Positions 42,394-51,391 of a stretch of 64,000 bases of DNA are shown piece after piece. The stretch comes from Algoriphagus boseongensis (GTDB lineage Bacteria; Bacteroidota; Bacteroidia; Cytophagales; Cyclobacteriaceae). Location: positions 62,001 to 126,000 of the forward strand of contig NZ_SNYF01000005.1 of assembly GCF_004362805.1 (NCBI RefSeq), given 5' to 3'. Under the pieces are notes generated by a model. The model was given only the letters and a program-made list of their open reading frames with translations. It was not told where the DNA came from and did not search any database. Position 1 is the first letter of the stretch. Each line of letters begins with the position of its first letter. A program made the translations under genes and the position numbers.

Positions 42394-44277
42394 ATGAGTG
42401 ATGCCATCAAACATGAATGTGGAATCGCAATGATCCGCCTTCGAAAGCCTCTTCAGTATTACATCGACAAATACGGGACGGCTTCCTACGCAGCCAACAG
42501 GCTGTATGTCCTGATGCAAAAGCAAATCAACCGTGGTCAAGATGGCGCTGGTGTGGCCAATATCAAAATTGACACCAAGCCTGGAACCCGGTATATCAGC
42601 CGATATCGATCTGTGGAGTCCTCAGCTGCCAATGATATTTTTGATAAGATCAACAAGAAATATAGAAAGGCGAAAAAACTGGGAGGAAGTGATGCACTTT
42701 ATGATGCAGAATGGCTCAAAGAAAATATCGCTTTCTCCGGTGAGGTTTGGTTGGGACACCTGAGGTATGGAACTCATGGGGAAAACAGCATCGAGACCTG
42801 CCATCCATTTTTGAAACAAAATAACTGGAGAAGTAGAAATTTGGTCATGGCGGGTAACTTCAACATGACAAACAATGAAGAACTTTTTAGCAAGCTGGTC
42901 CAATTAGGTCAGCACCCTAAAGAAAAAACCGACACCGTAACCGTAATGGAAAAAGTCGGACACTTTTTGGATGAAGAAAATCAGCGACTTTTCGACAAAT
43001 ACAAGCATCACTATACCAACGAGCAAATCACTCACCTGATTGAAGATGAGTTGGACGTAGCGAGAATTCTCCGAAGATCATGCAGGGATTTTGATGGTGG
43101 ATATGCAATGGCTGGAATGATTGGTAACGGTTCGGCCTTCGTAGTAAGAGATCCTTCTGGGATCCGGCCTGCATTTTATTATGCTGATGATGAAGTGGTG
43201 GTGATTGCTTCAGAGAAACCGGCTATCAAATCTGCCTTCAACATCGACTTCAAGGCAATCAAAGAAATCAAGCCCGGACATGCGATTGTAATCAATAAAG
43301 ATGGATCGTACTCCGAGGATGAGATTTTGCCTGCAAGAGAAAAGAAATCCTGCTCATTCGAGCGAATCTATTTCTCCAGAGGAACTGATCCGAATATCTA
43401 TCAAGAAAGAAAAAATTTAGGAAAAGCGCTGATTCCTCAGATCCTAAAGGCCATTGATTTTGATCTCAAAAACACAGTTTTCTCTTATATCCCAAACACT
43501 GCAGAAACAGCCTTTTTGGGAATGATTGAGGGCTTGGATGAGTATTTGGTTTCCAAAAGGAAAGAAGTTTTATTGGACGGAAAACCTCATGTTGGTGACT
43601 TGGATGAACTTTTAAGTTTCCGTCCAAGGGTGGAAAAATTGGTTAGCAAGGACGTCAAGCTTCGAACCTTTATCACCAATGATGAAGATCGAGATACCAT
43701 GGTGGCCAGTGTCTACGATACTACCTATGAAGTGATCCGTCCGGGTGTAGATACCTTGGTGGTGATAGACGATAGTATTGTTCGTGGCACAACCTTGGAG
43801 AAAAGCATCTTGACCACTTTAGATAAGTTGAATCCAAAAAGAATTGTCATCGTGTCTTCGGCTCCACAGATTCGATTCCCAGATTGCTATGGAATTGACA
43901 TGTCCAAAATGAAGGAATTCATCGCCTTCCGTGCTGCGATTGCCTTGATCAAGGAGAGAAAGATGGAAAATGTGCTGGATGCAGTCTATGAGCAATGCGT
44001 GGCTCAGCCAAACTCCATGGAGAATTTTGTAAAGGGAGTTTACAGCAATTTTACTGATGAGGAAATTTCAGACAAAGTTGCAGATATTGTGACTACCCCG
44101 GAAATCCGAGCTGAGGTAAAAGTGATTTTCCAAACTGTAGAAAACCTACACAAGTGTATTCCAAATCACTTGGGCGACTGGTATTTTACAGGAGATTATC
44201 CTACAACAGGCGGCATGCGAGTCGTTAACCGTGCCTTTGTGAATTACATGGAGGGCAAGACGGTGAGGGCTTATTAA
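42394..44277 (+). CDS. purF: Amidophosphoribosyltransferase-like enzyme (long PurF)
   Basis: The product is 627 residues, longer than the usual 470-510. The N-terminal glutamine amidotransferase has its nucleophile in KHECGIAM (C9), which implies removal of a short propeptide. The C-terminal phosphoribosyltransferase has the PRPP loop VVIDDSIVRGTTLEKSI. It would make phosphoribosylamine for purine synthesis. Bacteroidota often carry a long form like this beside a standard PurF; whether this is the main enzyme cannot be told from the window. Confidence 0.85.
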   Translation: MSDAIKHECGIAMIRLRKPLQYYIDKYGTASYAANRLYVLMQKQINRGQDGAGVANIKIDTKPGTRYISRYRSVESSAANDIFDKINKKYRKAKKLGGSDALYDAEWLKENIAFSGEVWLGHLRYGTHGENSIETCHPFLKQNNWRSRNLVMAGNFNMTNNEELFSKLVQLGQHPKEKTDTVTVMEKVGHFLDEENQRLFDKYKHHYTNEQITHLIEDELDVARILRRSCRDFDGGYAMAGMIGNGSAFVVRDPSGIRPAFYYADDEVVVIASEKPAIKSAFNIDFKAIKEIKPGHAIVINKDGSYSEDEILPAREKKSCSFERIYFSRGTDPNIYQERKNLGKALIPQILKAIDFDLKNTVFSYIPNTAETAFLGMIEGLDEYLVSKRKEVLLDGKPHVGDLDELLSFRPRVEKLVSKDVKLRTFITNDEDRDTMVASVYDTTYEVIRPGVDTLVVIDDSIVRGTTLEKSILTTLDKLNPKRIVIVSSAPQIRFPDCYGIDMSKMKEFIAFRAAIALIKERKMENVLDAVYEQCVAQPNSMENFVKGVYSNFTDEEISDKVADIVTTPEIRAEVKVIFQTVENLHKCIPNHLGDWYFTGDYPTTGGMRVVNRAFVNYMEGKTVRAY

Positions 44278-44300
44278 AAAATATGAGATGAACATCTTGA

Positions 44301-44335
44301 AAAGGCGCAAAGATTTTTTCTTTGTGCCTTTTTCC
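44301..44335 (+). terminator. Terminator after the purF-like gene
   Basis: AAAGGCGCAAAG (44301-44312), a T-rich loop and CTTTGTGCCTTT (44320-44331) form a 12-bp stem with one wobble, ending in T residues. Confidence 0.8.
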
Positions 44336-44400
44336 ATTTTTGGCCGTGGTACTTGGATTCAAAATTTCTATTTTCAACCAAAATTGAATCATTAATTATT

Positions 44401-45453
44401 ATGGAAATAAACGTCCCCCTTCTTAAACAAATCTGTGAAATCGCCGGTGCTCCTGGTTTTGAAAAACGAGTTCGTGATCTGGTAATTGAGTTAGTCACTC
44501 CTCTCGCAGATGAAGTCAAAACCGATAATCTGGGCAATGTCATTGCTATTAAAAAAGGCAAAAGAAACCCAGACGGTAAGCGGGTGATGGTCGCTGCTCA
44601 CTTGGATGAGATCGGGTTTATGGTCACCCATATCGATGAGCAGGGTTTTTTGAGATTTCATACGCTGGGAGGATTTGACCCAAAGACCTTGACTGCACAG
44701 CGGGTGATTGTCCATGGGAAAAAGGACTTGGTTGGCGTGATGGGAAGTAAACCAATCCACGTGATGACTCAAGAAGAAAGAGCCAAACTTCCTAAAACCA
44801 CTGACTTTTTTATCGATTTGGGAATGTCCAAAGAAGAAGTTGAAAAGTATGTGACCATTGGCGATCCGGTGACTCGGGATCGGGAATTGATTGAGATGGG
44901 GGATTGCGTGAATTGCAAGTCTATCGATAACCGAGTGGCTGTATTTATCCTGATTGAGGCCTTGAAAAAGCTTGAAAATCCAGCTTACGATGTTTATGCG
45001 ACCTTTACTGTACAGGAAGAAGTTGGGATTAGGGGAGCCAATGTGGCAGCTCACGGGATTAATCCCGACTTTGGAATTGCCTTGGATACTACGATTGCTT
45101 TTGATGTACCGGGAGCATCTCCACATGAGAAAGTCACCGAACTAGGAAAAGGAACTGCCATTAAAATTATGGATGCGATGACGATCTGTGATTACCGTAT
45201 GGTGGAGTTTATGAAGCAAACTGCTACCAAGGAAGCCATTACTTGGCAACCGGAAATCCTGACCGCTGGAGGCACAGATACCGCTGGTGTGCAGCGAATG
45301 GGTAAGCAAGGAGCAATTGCCGGAGCGATTTCCATCCCGACCCGTCATTTGCATCAGGTAATAGAGATGGCGCATAAAAAAGATATTGCGGATTCAATTT
45401 CGCTTTTGGTGGCTTGTTTGGAACAAGTCGACAGCTACGATTGGAGTCATTGA
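44401..45453 (+). CDS. M42-family metallo-aminopeptidase
   Basis: The product is 350 residues from the ATG at 44401; a longer in-frame start at 44353 adds non-conserved residues. Metal and catalytic motifs are AHLDEIGFMV, SIDNRVAVFILIEAL, VQEEVGIRGA (general base Glu) and ALDTT. M42 enzymes (glutamyl aminopeptidase/PepA-like) trim peptides in the cytoplasm as large tetrahedral assemblies. The gene stands alone. Confidence 0.92.
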   Translation: MEINVPLLKQICEIAGAPGFEKRVRDLVIELVTPLADEVKTDNLGNVIAIKKGKRNPDGKRVMVAAHLDEIGFMVTHIDEQGFLRFHTLGGFDPKTLTAQRVIVHGKKDLVGVMGSKPIHVMTQEERAKLPKTTDFFIDLGMSKEEVEKYVTIGDPVTRDRELIEMGDCVNCKSIDNRVAVFILIEALKKLENPAYDVYATFTVQEEVGIRGANVAAHGINPDFGIALDTTIAFDVPGASPHEKVTELGKGTAIKIMDAMTICDYRMVEFMKQTATKEAITWQPEILTAGGTDTAGVQRMGKQGAIAGAISIPTRHLHQVIEMAHKKDIADSISLLVACLEQVDSYDWSH

Positions 45454-45464
45454 TCAAAACCTAC

Positions 45465-45556
45465 TTCAATATTCATCATTTAGCGTTTGGTGTTCGATAT
45501 TTTAAAGTCTTTAATTTCGAATATCGAATAAAGAATATCGAATATCGAAGTAGTTT
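45465..45556. repeat. GAATATC phased-word island
   Basis: GAATA starts at 45519, 45526, 45533 and 45540, with a GAAG at 45547, exactly 7 bp apart. Related TTCGATATT words lie upstream. No gene. Confidence 0.78.
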
Positions 45557-45565
45557 AAAAATCTC

Positions 45566-45591
45566 AGTGGTCTGTGTCCTCACAGACCACT
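45566..45591 (+). terminator. Perfect 11-bp hairpin between M42 and DUF1080 genes
   Basis: AGTGGTCTGTG, loop TCCT, CACAGACCACT. A short TTTACTT follows. It could terminate the M42 transcript, but it lies only 13 nt before the next ATG and could instead fold in that gene's leader. Confidence 0.55.
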
Positions 45592-45604
45592 TTACTTCCG
45601 ACCT

Positions 45605-46399
45605 ATGAAAATCCACATTTCATTTATCGTAATCCTTTTCTTTTTCTCCTGCCAAAAGGCCGAGAAAGAAGCTGCTTCATCCCAAGCTGAGGAACCTGAT
45701 TGGCAAGAGCTATTCAATGGAAAGGATCTCACAGGCTGGACTCCCAAAATCCATCACCATGATTTAGGGGACAATTACGCTAATACCTTCCGCGTAGAAA
45801 ATGGAGCAATAGCCGTGAATTATGAGGAGTATGATCAGTTTGAAGATCGCTTTGGACACTTGTTTTATGAGAAGTCCTTTGCAAGTTTTCATTTAGTTTG
45901 GGAGTATCGGTTTACGGATCAATTTCTGGAATCAGCCCCTAGCTATACCTATCGGAATTCCGGGGTAATGTTTCATTCCCAGGCTCCAGAGACGATTTTG
46001 AAAGAACAGGACTGGCCGATTTCTGTAGAATATCAGATGCTGGCAGAGGAAAAAGAAGGAGAAACAAGACCAACCGGAAATATGTGTAGTCCCGGCACAG
46101 ATGTGGTTTTTGAAGGAAAAATCGACGAGCGACATTGCATCAATTCCAGTTCTCCAACTTTCAAATGGGACGAATGGGTGAAAGCCGAATTGATCGTCTA
46201 TGGAGATTCAATTGTTCATCATTTGGTCAATGGGGATACTGTTTTGACCTACAGCTTTCCGCAGATCGGCGGAGGCGTGGCCAATCGGTTTGACCCGGCA
46301 ATTAAGGTAGATGGCACTCCACTCAAATCAGGCTATATCGGTTTACAAAGCGAGGGTCAGGGAGTACTGTTTAAAAATATCCGAATCCGGGAGCTTTGA
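45605..46399 (+). CDS. DUF1080 (3-keto-disaccharide hydrolase-like) lipoprotein
   Basis: The product is 264 residues with a lipobox FFFSCQ. The DUF1080 concanavalin-like sandwich begins WQELFNGKDLTGWTPK and includes YRNSGVMFHSQ, SVEYQMLAEE, PTGNMCSP and the C-terminal GYIGLQSEGQGVLFKNIRIREL. Members split 3-keto-glycosides or bind glycans. An acid pair in the middle could serve catalysis, but no residue is certain. It is monocistronic. Confidence 0.88.
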   Translation: MKIHISFIVILFFFSCQKAEKEAASSQAEEPDWQELFNGKDLTGWTPKIHHHDLGDNYANTFRVENGAIAVNYEEYDQFEDRFGHLFYEKSFASFHLVWEYRFTDQFLESAPSYTYRNSGVMFHSQAPETILKEQDWPISVEYQMLAEEKEGETRPTGNMCSPGTDVVFEGKIDERHCINSSSPTFKWDEWVKAELIVYGDSIVHHLVNGDTVLTYSFPQIGGGVANRFDPAIKVDGTPLKSGYIGLQSEGQGVLFKNIRIREL

Positions 46400-46402
46400 T
46401 TG

Positions 46403-46732
46403 TCATGCTTCTATTTTCAGTGAGTTTTTCTTGAAAAAAGTCTTTCCGACTCTTTCGATATGCCCTAGCAAATCCTTACTGGAAGATAGGAAATGAAAAA
46501 GGGATAAGTCGATCTGGTAGGGAAGCAGCAGTTCGTCTAATTCATTTTCAATCTCAAGCAATTCTGAAAAATTTACGTTTTCACCTTGGATCACCAGATC
46601 GATATCTGAATTAGGGAGAAAATTACCCTTTGCTCTGGAGCCATAAATGATTACTCTCTCCACATTGGGATGGAGTTGAAAAACTCTATTTAAGCTTTTG
46701 ATGACTTTATCTGTAAGACCAAATCTAATCAC
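46403..46732 (-). CDS. MNT-type nucleotidyltransferase (antitoxin-like)
   Basis: The product is 109 residues. The minimal nucleotidyltransferase motif GS-x10-D-x-D is complete: G31-S32, D43 and D45 in YGSRAKGNFLPNSDIDLVI. It overlaps the HEPN gene by 8 nt. In HEPN/MNT pairs the transferase adds AMP groups to the HEPN partner and blocks its RNase activity. Whether this one works as a toxin-antitoxin system is inference. Confidence 0.88.
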   Translation of the reverse strand: MIRFGLTDKVIKSLNRVFQLHPNVERVIIYGSRAKGNFLPNSDIDLVIQGENVNFSELLEIENELDELLLPYQIDLSLFHFLSSSKDLLGHIERVGKTFFKKNSLKIEA

Positions 46733-47147
46733 TTTCCTGACTTTTAATTGCCATAAGCTTGTTTTCCAAATCTTTAAATAAAGAAAAATAAGTGGATTTA
46801 ATTTTATCAGTTATTTCAGATGCGATTTCTTCATTGTAGGTATGGGAAGATTGGTTTCTACTTTTAATCATTTCCATCCAACCTTCTCCATCCTTAATTA
46901 ATCCTCTTCTGAAAGCCTCCCTCGAAGCATCTCTAGAACCGGTAATTGTCGGGTTCCCCTGATAAGTAAAATAATCCTTGAGCACATTCCAGGCTAATTC
47001 ATGCGTGAATTCAAAGGCCTGAATTAATCCTTGTTCTTCCAGTGAACTTAATTTTCGACTTGCCGACAGGGTCACACCTTCCTCTAGTTGAATGAGTGCT
47101 TTTGAAAAATGACTAAGCCTCTGGTGCCAGCGAATATCTTCCATCAT
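46725..47147 (-). CDS. HEPN-domain nucleotidyltransferase partner (HI0074-like)
   Basis: The product is 140 residues, all-helical. The HEPN Rx4-6H motif is R97-N-Q-S-S-H102 in MIKSRNQSSHTYNE. The rest matches the HI0074/TIGR01987 nucleotidyltransferase substrate-binding family (ALIQLEEGVTL, FEFTHELAWNVLKDYF). It is the first gene of the pair, as usual for HEPN/MNT modules. The two adjacent Met codons leave the start ambiguous by one residue. Confidence 0.88.
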   Translation of the reverse strand: MMEDIRWHQRLSHFSKALIQLEEGVTLSASRKLSSLEEQGLIQAFEFTHELAWNVLKDYFTYQGNPTITGSRDASREAFRRGLIKDGEGWMEMIKSRNQSSHTYNEEIASEITDKIKSTYFSLFKDLENKLMAIKSQESD

Positions 47148-47313
47148 AAATGAAATTTAAAGGTTTTATTCTTGGCTTTCCAGTTTTGCATCAAAAAGAA
47201 ATTGATTCAATAACACACAAAATTGGATAACTTAAGACTTGAAAAACTATTTGATTTAGCGAAAAGCCAATTCGAAAACGACCGCTGTAACTGAAACAAA
47301 CTTATTCTAAAAT

Positions 47314-48951
47314 ATGAAAAGAATTCTTCCAATCGCCTTTTTGGCTATAGCAGCTTTATCGGGCTGCGCCAAAGAGGAAACACACTATCAATTTCAGGTT
47401 TCTGATCTTGAGCCCAACCTGATCAAACTCGCCTCAGATGAATTTCAGGGGCGTAGACCTTTCACCGAAGGGGAAAAAATCACCACATCTTTTCTGGAAA
47501 CAGAATTCAAAAATCTGGGACTGGAGCCCGGAAATGGAGATTCTTACTATCAGGATGTGCCAATGGTATCCATCGTCAGCAAGTCTGCTGAGACAATGGA
47601 GCTGAAGAATTCAAGTTCTTCCGTATCGCTAAACGGTTTCCAGGACTTTGTGATTTGGACCCAAAAAACCGATTCTTTGGTAGAAATCAAAGATGCGGAA
47701 GTAGTATTTGCGGGTTTTGGGATCGTAGCACCAGAGTATGGATGGAATGACTATGCAGGACTGGATGTCAAAGGAAAAATCGTAGTCGTACTCGTCAATG
47801 ACCCTGGTTTTGGAACCGAGGACGCCACCTTTTTCAAAGGAAATACCATGACTTACTATGGACGCTGGACTTACAAGTATGAGGAAGCCGCCCGTCAAGG
47901 AGCTTTGGGTTGCCTGATCGTGCACAATACCATCCCTGCTGGCTATGGTTTCAATGTAGTTCAGGGAAAACATCATCAACCGATTTTATACCTAGATGAT
48001 CGAGGAAAGGAAAATTACAAGCTTGGATTTGAGGGTTGGTTGACTTTGCCTTCAGCCAAGAAGCTTTTTGAATTGGCCGGAAAAAATGACTCTGAACTTT
48101 TAGCAGCAGCCAGAAAGCAAGGTTTTCAAGGTGAGTCTTTGGGAGTGAATTTGACCACTTCCATCCAAGTTGAAGCTGAATATAATGTTTCCCAGAATGT
48201 GGTTGCGAAATTGACTGGAAAGACCAAACCGGAGGAATACATCATTTACACCGCGCATTGGGATCATTTCGGAATTGGAAAGCCGGATGAAACAGGAGAT
48301 AGCATCTACAACGGAGCATTGGATAATGCCTCTGGAACTGCGGCGCTTTTAGCTTTGGCCAAGGCCTATGCAACAGATGAAAAGCCAGATCGTTCAGTCA
48401 TTTTCTTGGCAGTTACCGCAGAGGAGCAAGGACTTTGGGGTTCGGCCTACTATGCCGAAAACCCGATTTATCCTCTGGAAAAGACCGTAGCCAATATCAA
48501 CATGGATGGAATCAATCCTTACGGAAAAATGAAGGATGTCTCAATTTTCGGTGTAGGTCAATCCGAAATGGAAGATTTGCTCAATGTGGAATTGGAAAAA
48601 TTAGGTAGATATAGCGCTCCTGAACCTAATCCGGTGGCAGGTTATTACTTCCGTTCAGATCATTTCAACTTTGCCAAAGTCGGTGTGCCAGCCCTTTATT
48701 TTGGAACTGGAATAGACCATTTCGAAAAAGGAAAAGAATACGGCAAGCAGCTTCAGGAGGAGTATGTGGCGGTTTACTACCACAAACCATCCGATCAATA
48801 CGATACCAGCCGCTGGAATCTGGATGGGGCAGTAGACGATGTGCAGGTGCTTTACAACGTCGGTAAAAGTCTAGCCAATTCGGACAAATGGCCAAATTGG
48901 AAAGCTGGCTCCGAATTCAAAGCCATCCGCGATGGATACATGAAGAAATAA
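47314..48951 (+). CDS. M28-family metallopeptidase lipoprotein with PA domain
   Basis: The product is 545 residues with a lipobox ALSGCAKEE. A PA-type insertion (about 130-260) precedes the zinc peptidase core. Zinc ligands and catalytic residues are visible: AHWDHFG (His/Asp), NGALDNASG (Asp), TAEEQGLWGS (Glu-Glu) and a late SDHFNFA His. It probably releases amino acids from peptides at the cell surface or periplasm. The gene is monocistronic with a strong terminator. Confidence 0.9.
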   Translation: MKRILPIAFLAIAALSGCAKEETHYQFQVSDLEPNLIKLASDEFQGRRPFTEGEKITTSFLETEFKNLGLEPGNGDSYYQDVPMVSIVSKSAETMELKNSSSSVSLNGFQDFVIWTQKTDSLVEIKDAEVVFAGFGIVAPEYGWNDYAGLDVKGKIVVVLVNDPGFGTEDATFFKGNTMTYYGRWTYKYEEAARQGALGCLIVHNTIPAGYGFNVVQGKHHQPILYLDDRGKENYKLGFEGWLTLPSAKKLFELAGKNDSELLAAARKQGFQGESLGVNLTTSIQVEAEYNVSQNVVAKLTGKTKPEEYIIYTAHWDHFGIGKPDETGDSIYNGALDNASGTAALLALAKAYATDEKPDRSVIFLAVTAEEQGLWGSAYYAENPIYPLEKTVANINMDGINPYGKMKDVSIFGVGQSEMEDLLNVELEKLGRYSAPEPNPVAGYYFRSDHFNFAKVGVPALYFGTGIDHFEKGKEYGKQLQEEYVAVYYHKPSDQYDTSRWNLDGAVDDVQVLYNVGKSLANSDKWPNWKAGSEFKAIRDGYMKK

Positions 48952-48956
48952 GGACT

Positions 48957-48988
48957 AAAAAACCGGGCTCTGAGGTCCGGTTTTTTTT
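48957..48988. terminator. Terminator between convergent genes
   Basis: AAAAAACCGG and CCGGTTTTTTTT pair around a 10-nt loop (48957-48988). It serves the M28 gene and could work in both directions. Confidence 0.85.
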
Positions 48989-48991
48989 GCT

Positions 48992-49552
48992 TCATCCAAT
49001 CTTAATCCCCCATTTCCCCAACAATCCCGGTAATCCTTCCAGATCAAATCTTGCTCCTTTGACTTTGTTGGTTTCAGGGTCTAGGCGGTAATGGATAGCT
49101 TCCCGGAAATCGGCTTTTTCCAGATTGGTGCGGTCAAAGACTGTTCCGCTGAGATCTGAACCCAAAAAACTAGCTCCGCTGAGGTCAGTTTGGGAAAAGT
49201 CTACTTCCAAGAGTCGACAGTTTTGGAAGATGGATTTTTTGAGTTGGAGGTTGAAGAAATTGCAGTAGTCCAACTGGCAGTTTTGGAAGTTGAATTCCAA
49301 CAAAAAAGGATTGGCTGAATTGAAGTGCACACCCAAGACTTTGCATCGCTCCATCTTGACTTGTTGAAAACTTACTCCCGAAACTTTAGCATTGCTTAAG
49401 TCACAATCTCTGAAGGTGCAGTTCTCGAAACTGGCTCCATGAAAATTGAAGTTGGAGAAATTGCAGCCCACAAACGAACAGGAATCATACTCCCCGATCT
49501 GGAAATCAGCAGCGTTTTGGTTTTGAAATATCTTATCTGAGAAAAACAGCAT
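48992..49552 (-). CDS. Pentapeptide-repeat protein (Qnr/MfpA-like shape)
   Basis: The product is 186 residues without a signal peptide. Repeats of A/C-(D/N)-(L/F)-X-X run through the protein (CSFVGCNFSNFNFHGASFENCTFRDCDLSNA ... LSGASFLGSDLSG). They would fold into a right-handed quadrilateral helix. The C-terminal HYRLDPETNKVKGARF...GLPGLLGKWGIKI tail is like that of Qnr-type proteins that mimic DNA and protect gyrase; that role is only a possibility here. Confidence 0.82.
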   Translation of the reverse strand: MLFFSDKIFQNQNAADFQIGEYDSCSFVGCNFSNFNFHGASFENCTFRDCDLSNAKVSGVSFQQVKMERCKVLGVHFNSANPFLLEFNFQNCQLDYCNFFNLQLKKSIFQNCRLLEVDFSQTDLSGASFLGSDLSGTVFDRTNLEKADFREAIHYRLDPETNKVKGARFDLEGLPGLLGKWGIKIG

Positions 49553-49605
49553 GAGTATAGTTTGAAGCCTTCAGCGTTGGGAGATAAGCTTTGAATTTGG
49601 GTAAT

Positions 49606-49632
49606 GCCTCGTAAATCGTAATTCGTAAATCT
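49606..49632. repeat. Solo TCGTAA array
   Basis: TCGTAA starts at 49609, 49616 and 49623, exactly 7 bp apart. It is the right-end orientation of the family bracketing the gene at 40149, here without a gene or a left partner. Confidence 0.8.
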
Positions 49633-49637
49633 TATTT

Positions 49638-50447
49638 CTACAATCCCGCCAAATCCCACTTCCTAATCGTTTCCTGAATCAGCTTCAGCACTTTTGCATT
49701 CACTTTTTCGAAGTATTCCTTGGCTTGTTTTTCGTCAAAGTTGGGATAGCCCTGGCTCTCCTGATACAATCCTATGGAAGAAGGAAAGGGCACGGCCGAC
49801 CAAGTTCCGGTTTTAGGATAAGCAGTGGCTTGATCTGGGTTATATCTTTCTTTATGAACCAAAGTGGGGTCGATGGCTTGGATATAGGCCGTTTCATTCA
49901 ATCCGGCATGTCCTCCGTCTTCTTTGAAAACCTCCAAAGTCACATCGGAAGCATAAGACCACCAATTGATTACTAGGGTTCGTACGCCTAGTTCATTAGC
50001 CACTTCAGCCGCCACTTTTTGTAGAACTGCTGTTTGTCCGCCCCCATGTCCATTGAGAATAATGATGTTTTTGAATTTGTTTTTTGCCAGGCCTTTTAAA
50101 ATATCCTTGATAAATGGAGCATAGGCCTCTTCTGTGATTTGAAAAGCACCGGGAAAAGCGGCCATCGAACCGGTAATTCCATAATTAAGCGTTGGAGCAA
50201 TCAGTGCATTGAGGTCATTGGCCATCGCTTTTGCCATGGCAAAAGGAGCGGTGTTATCGGCTCCATTGTTCACTACTCCATGTGGTTCTAGGGTCCCCGT
50301 TGGCAGAAGCACGGTGTTGATTTTTTCCGGGACAAATTCCGCAAACTCCATCCAATTAATTCGATCCATTTCTCGGGTGGATGGACCTTGAGCAAATATT
50401 GGAGTAGAAAAAATACAAAGTAGAAGAATGGAGAAAAGTGTTTTCAT
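49638..50447 (-). CDS. Secreted creatininase-family amidohydrolase
   Basis: The product is 269 residues from the ATG at 50447, giving the signal peptide MKTLFSILLLCIFSTPIFAQ; a longer start at 50468 is unlikely. Creatininase-fold signatures are LPTGTLEPHG, GADNTA, GITGSMAAFPG, ILNGHGGGQ and EDGGHAGLNETA, which supply the metal-binding Glu, His and Asp. Family members hydrolyse cyclic amides such as creatinine, or cofactor-like substrates. The exported location is unusual for assigned members; the substrate is unknown. Confidence 0.88.
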   Translation of the reverse strand: MKTLFSILLLCIFSTPIFAQGPSTREMDRINWMEFAEFVPEKINTVLLPTGTLEPHGVVNNGADNTAPFAMAKAMANDLNALIAPTLNYGITGSMAAFPGAFQITEEAYAPFIKDILKGLAKNKFKNIIILNGHGGGQTAVLQKVAAEVANELGVRTLVINWWSYASDVTLEVFKEDGGHAGLNETAYIQAIDPTLVHKERYNPDQATAYPKTGTWSAVPFPSSIGLYQESQGYPNFDEKQAKEYFEKVNAKVLKLIQETIRKWDLAGL

Positions 50448-50671
50448 AGTTGTGGTTTTTTGGAGCAAAATAAGGTTTTATCCTGTTTTCGCCTAGCTAT
50501 CATTTTACCTATCCAATTCGAGTTTCATTTTTCCCGCAAAATAAAATCTGATTTTTTTCAAGTGGAGGTCAATCCAAGCTTTTACTCCACTTCGTAGATC
50601 TTTCCAAATCGGTCAATGATCAGATTTTTCCATGGAATTCTAAACCGGATTTTAACCTAAACATAAGACCA

Positions 50672-51367
50672 ATGAAAAACGAATTATTTATGCCGGAAGG
50701 GCTGAAGACAGCCAATCCCCGGAGACAATTTCTCAAAATGAGCGGACTGACCGTAGCGGGAGCTGGCTTGCTGCTAATGGGATGTGATGATGAGGACCGC
50801 ATGCCAATGATGAGCGGAAAAGTGAGCTTAGGCTCTGGAGACACTGGGATCTTGAATTATGCCTATGCTTTGGAGCAACTGGAAGCTGCATTTTATGCCC
50901 AGGTGATGATGGGAAGTTTCTTTGCCAATGCCTCAGCCGAGGAAAAAATCATTTTCGGAGACTTGGAAAAGCATGAGCGTGCCCACAGAGAATTTTTCAA
51001 AGTGGCTTTGGGAGCTAGCGCAATTGCGGATTTGGAAGTGGATTTTAGCAGTATTGATTTCAGCAGTAGAAATTCTGTTTTGGCCGCAGCTAAGACTTTT
51101 GAAGACTTGGGAGTAGCTGCCTACAACGGAGCAGGTCAATTTTTGGAAAGCGCAGACTTGCTTTTGATTGCCGGAAAAATAGTTTCTGTGGAGGCAAGGC
51201 ATGCCGCTGCCATCCGTGATTTGATCAATCCTAACTCTGTGGACTTTGCCGGGGATGATCTGATTGATGTAAATGGTTTGGAACGGACTCTGAATTTTCA
51301 GCAGGTTTTGACCGCTGCAAGTACCTATGTGAAGACTGAAATCGACTTCAGCCAACTTCCAAGTTAA
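50672..51367 (+). CDS. Tat-exported ferritin-like lipoprotein
   Basis: The product is 231 residues. The N-terminus has a twin-arginine motif NPRRQFLKMSG and a lipobox LLLMGCDD, so it should be folded in the cytoplasm, exported by Tat and lipidated. The rest is a Ferritin_2-type helical bundle with metal-like residues in ALEQLEAAFYAQ, LEKHERAHREFF, AAKTFEDLGVAAY and SVEARHAAAIRDL. It is followed after 24 nt by a second member. The role (iron binding, oxygen or peroxide defence) is not established. Confidence 0.85.
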   Translation: MKNELFMPEGLKTANPRRQFLKMSGLTVAGAGLLLMGCDDEDRMPMMSGKVSLGSGDTGILNYAYALEQLEAAFYAQVMMGSFFANASAEEKIIFGDLEKHERAHREFFKVALGASAIADLEVDFSSIDFSSRNSVLAAAKTFEDLGVAAYNGAGQFLESADLLLIAGKIVSVEARHAAAIRDLINPNSVDFAGDDLIDVNGLERTLNFQQVLTAASTYVKTEIDFSQLPS

Positions 51368-51391
51368 TCTTTTCACCAAAACACTAAAGAC

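Noticed and set aside
44491-45126. 211-codon frame antisense to the M42 peptidase gene
   Set aside because: The plus-strand gene has all family motifs; the antisense frame has no recognisable domain or start signal.
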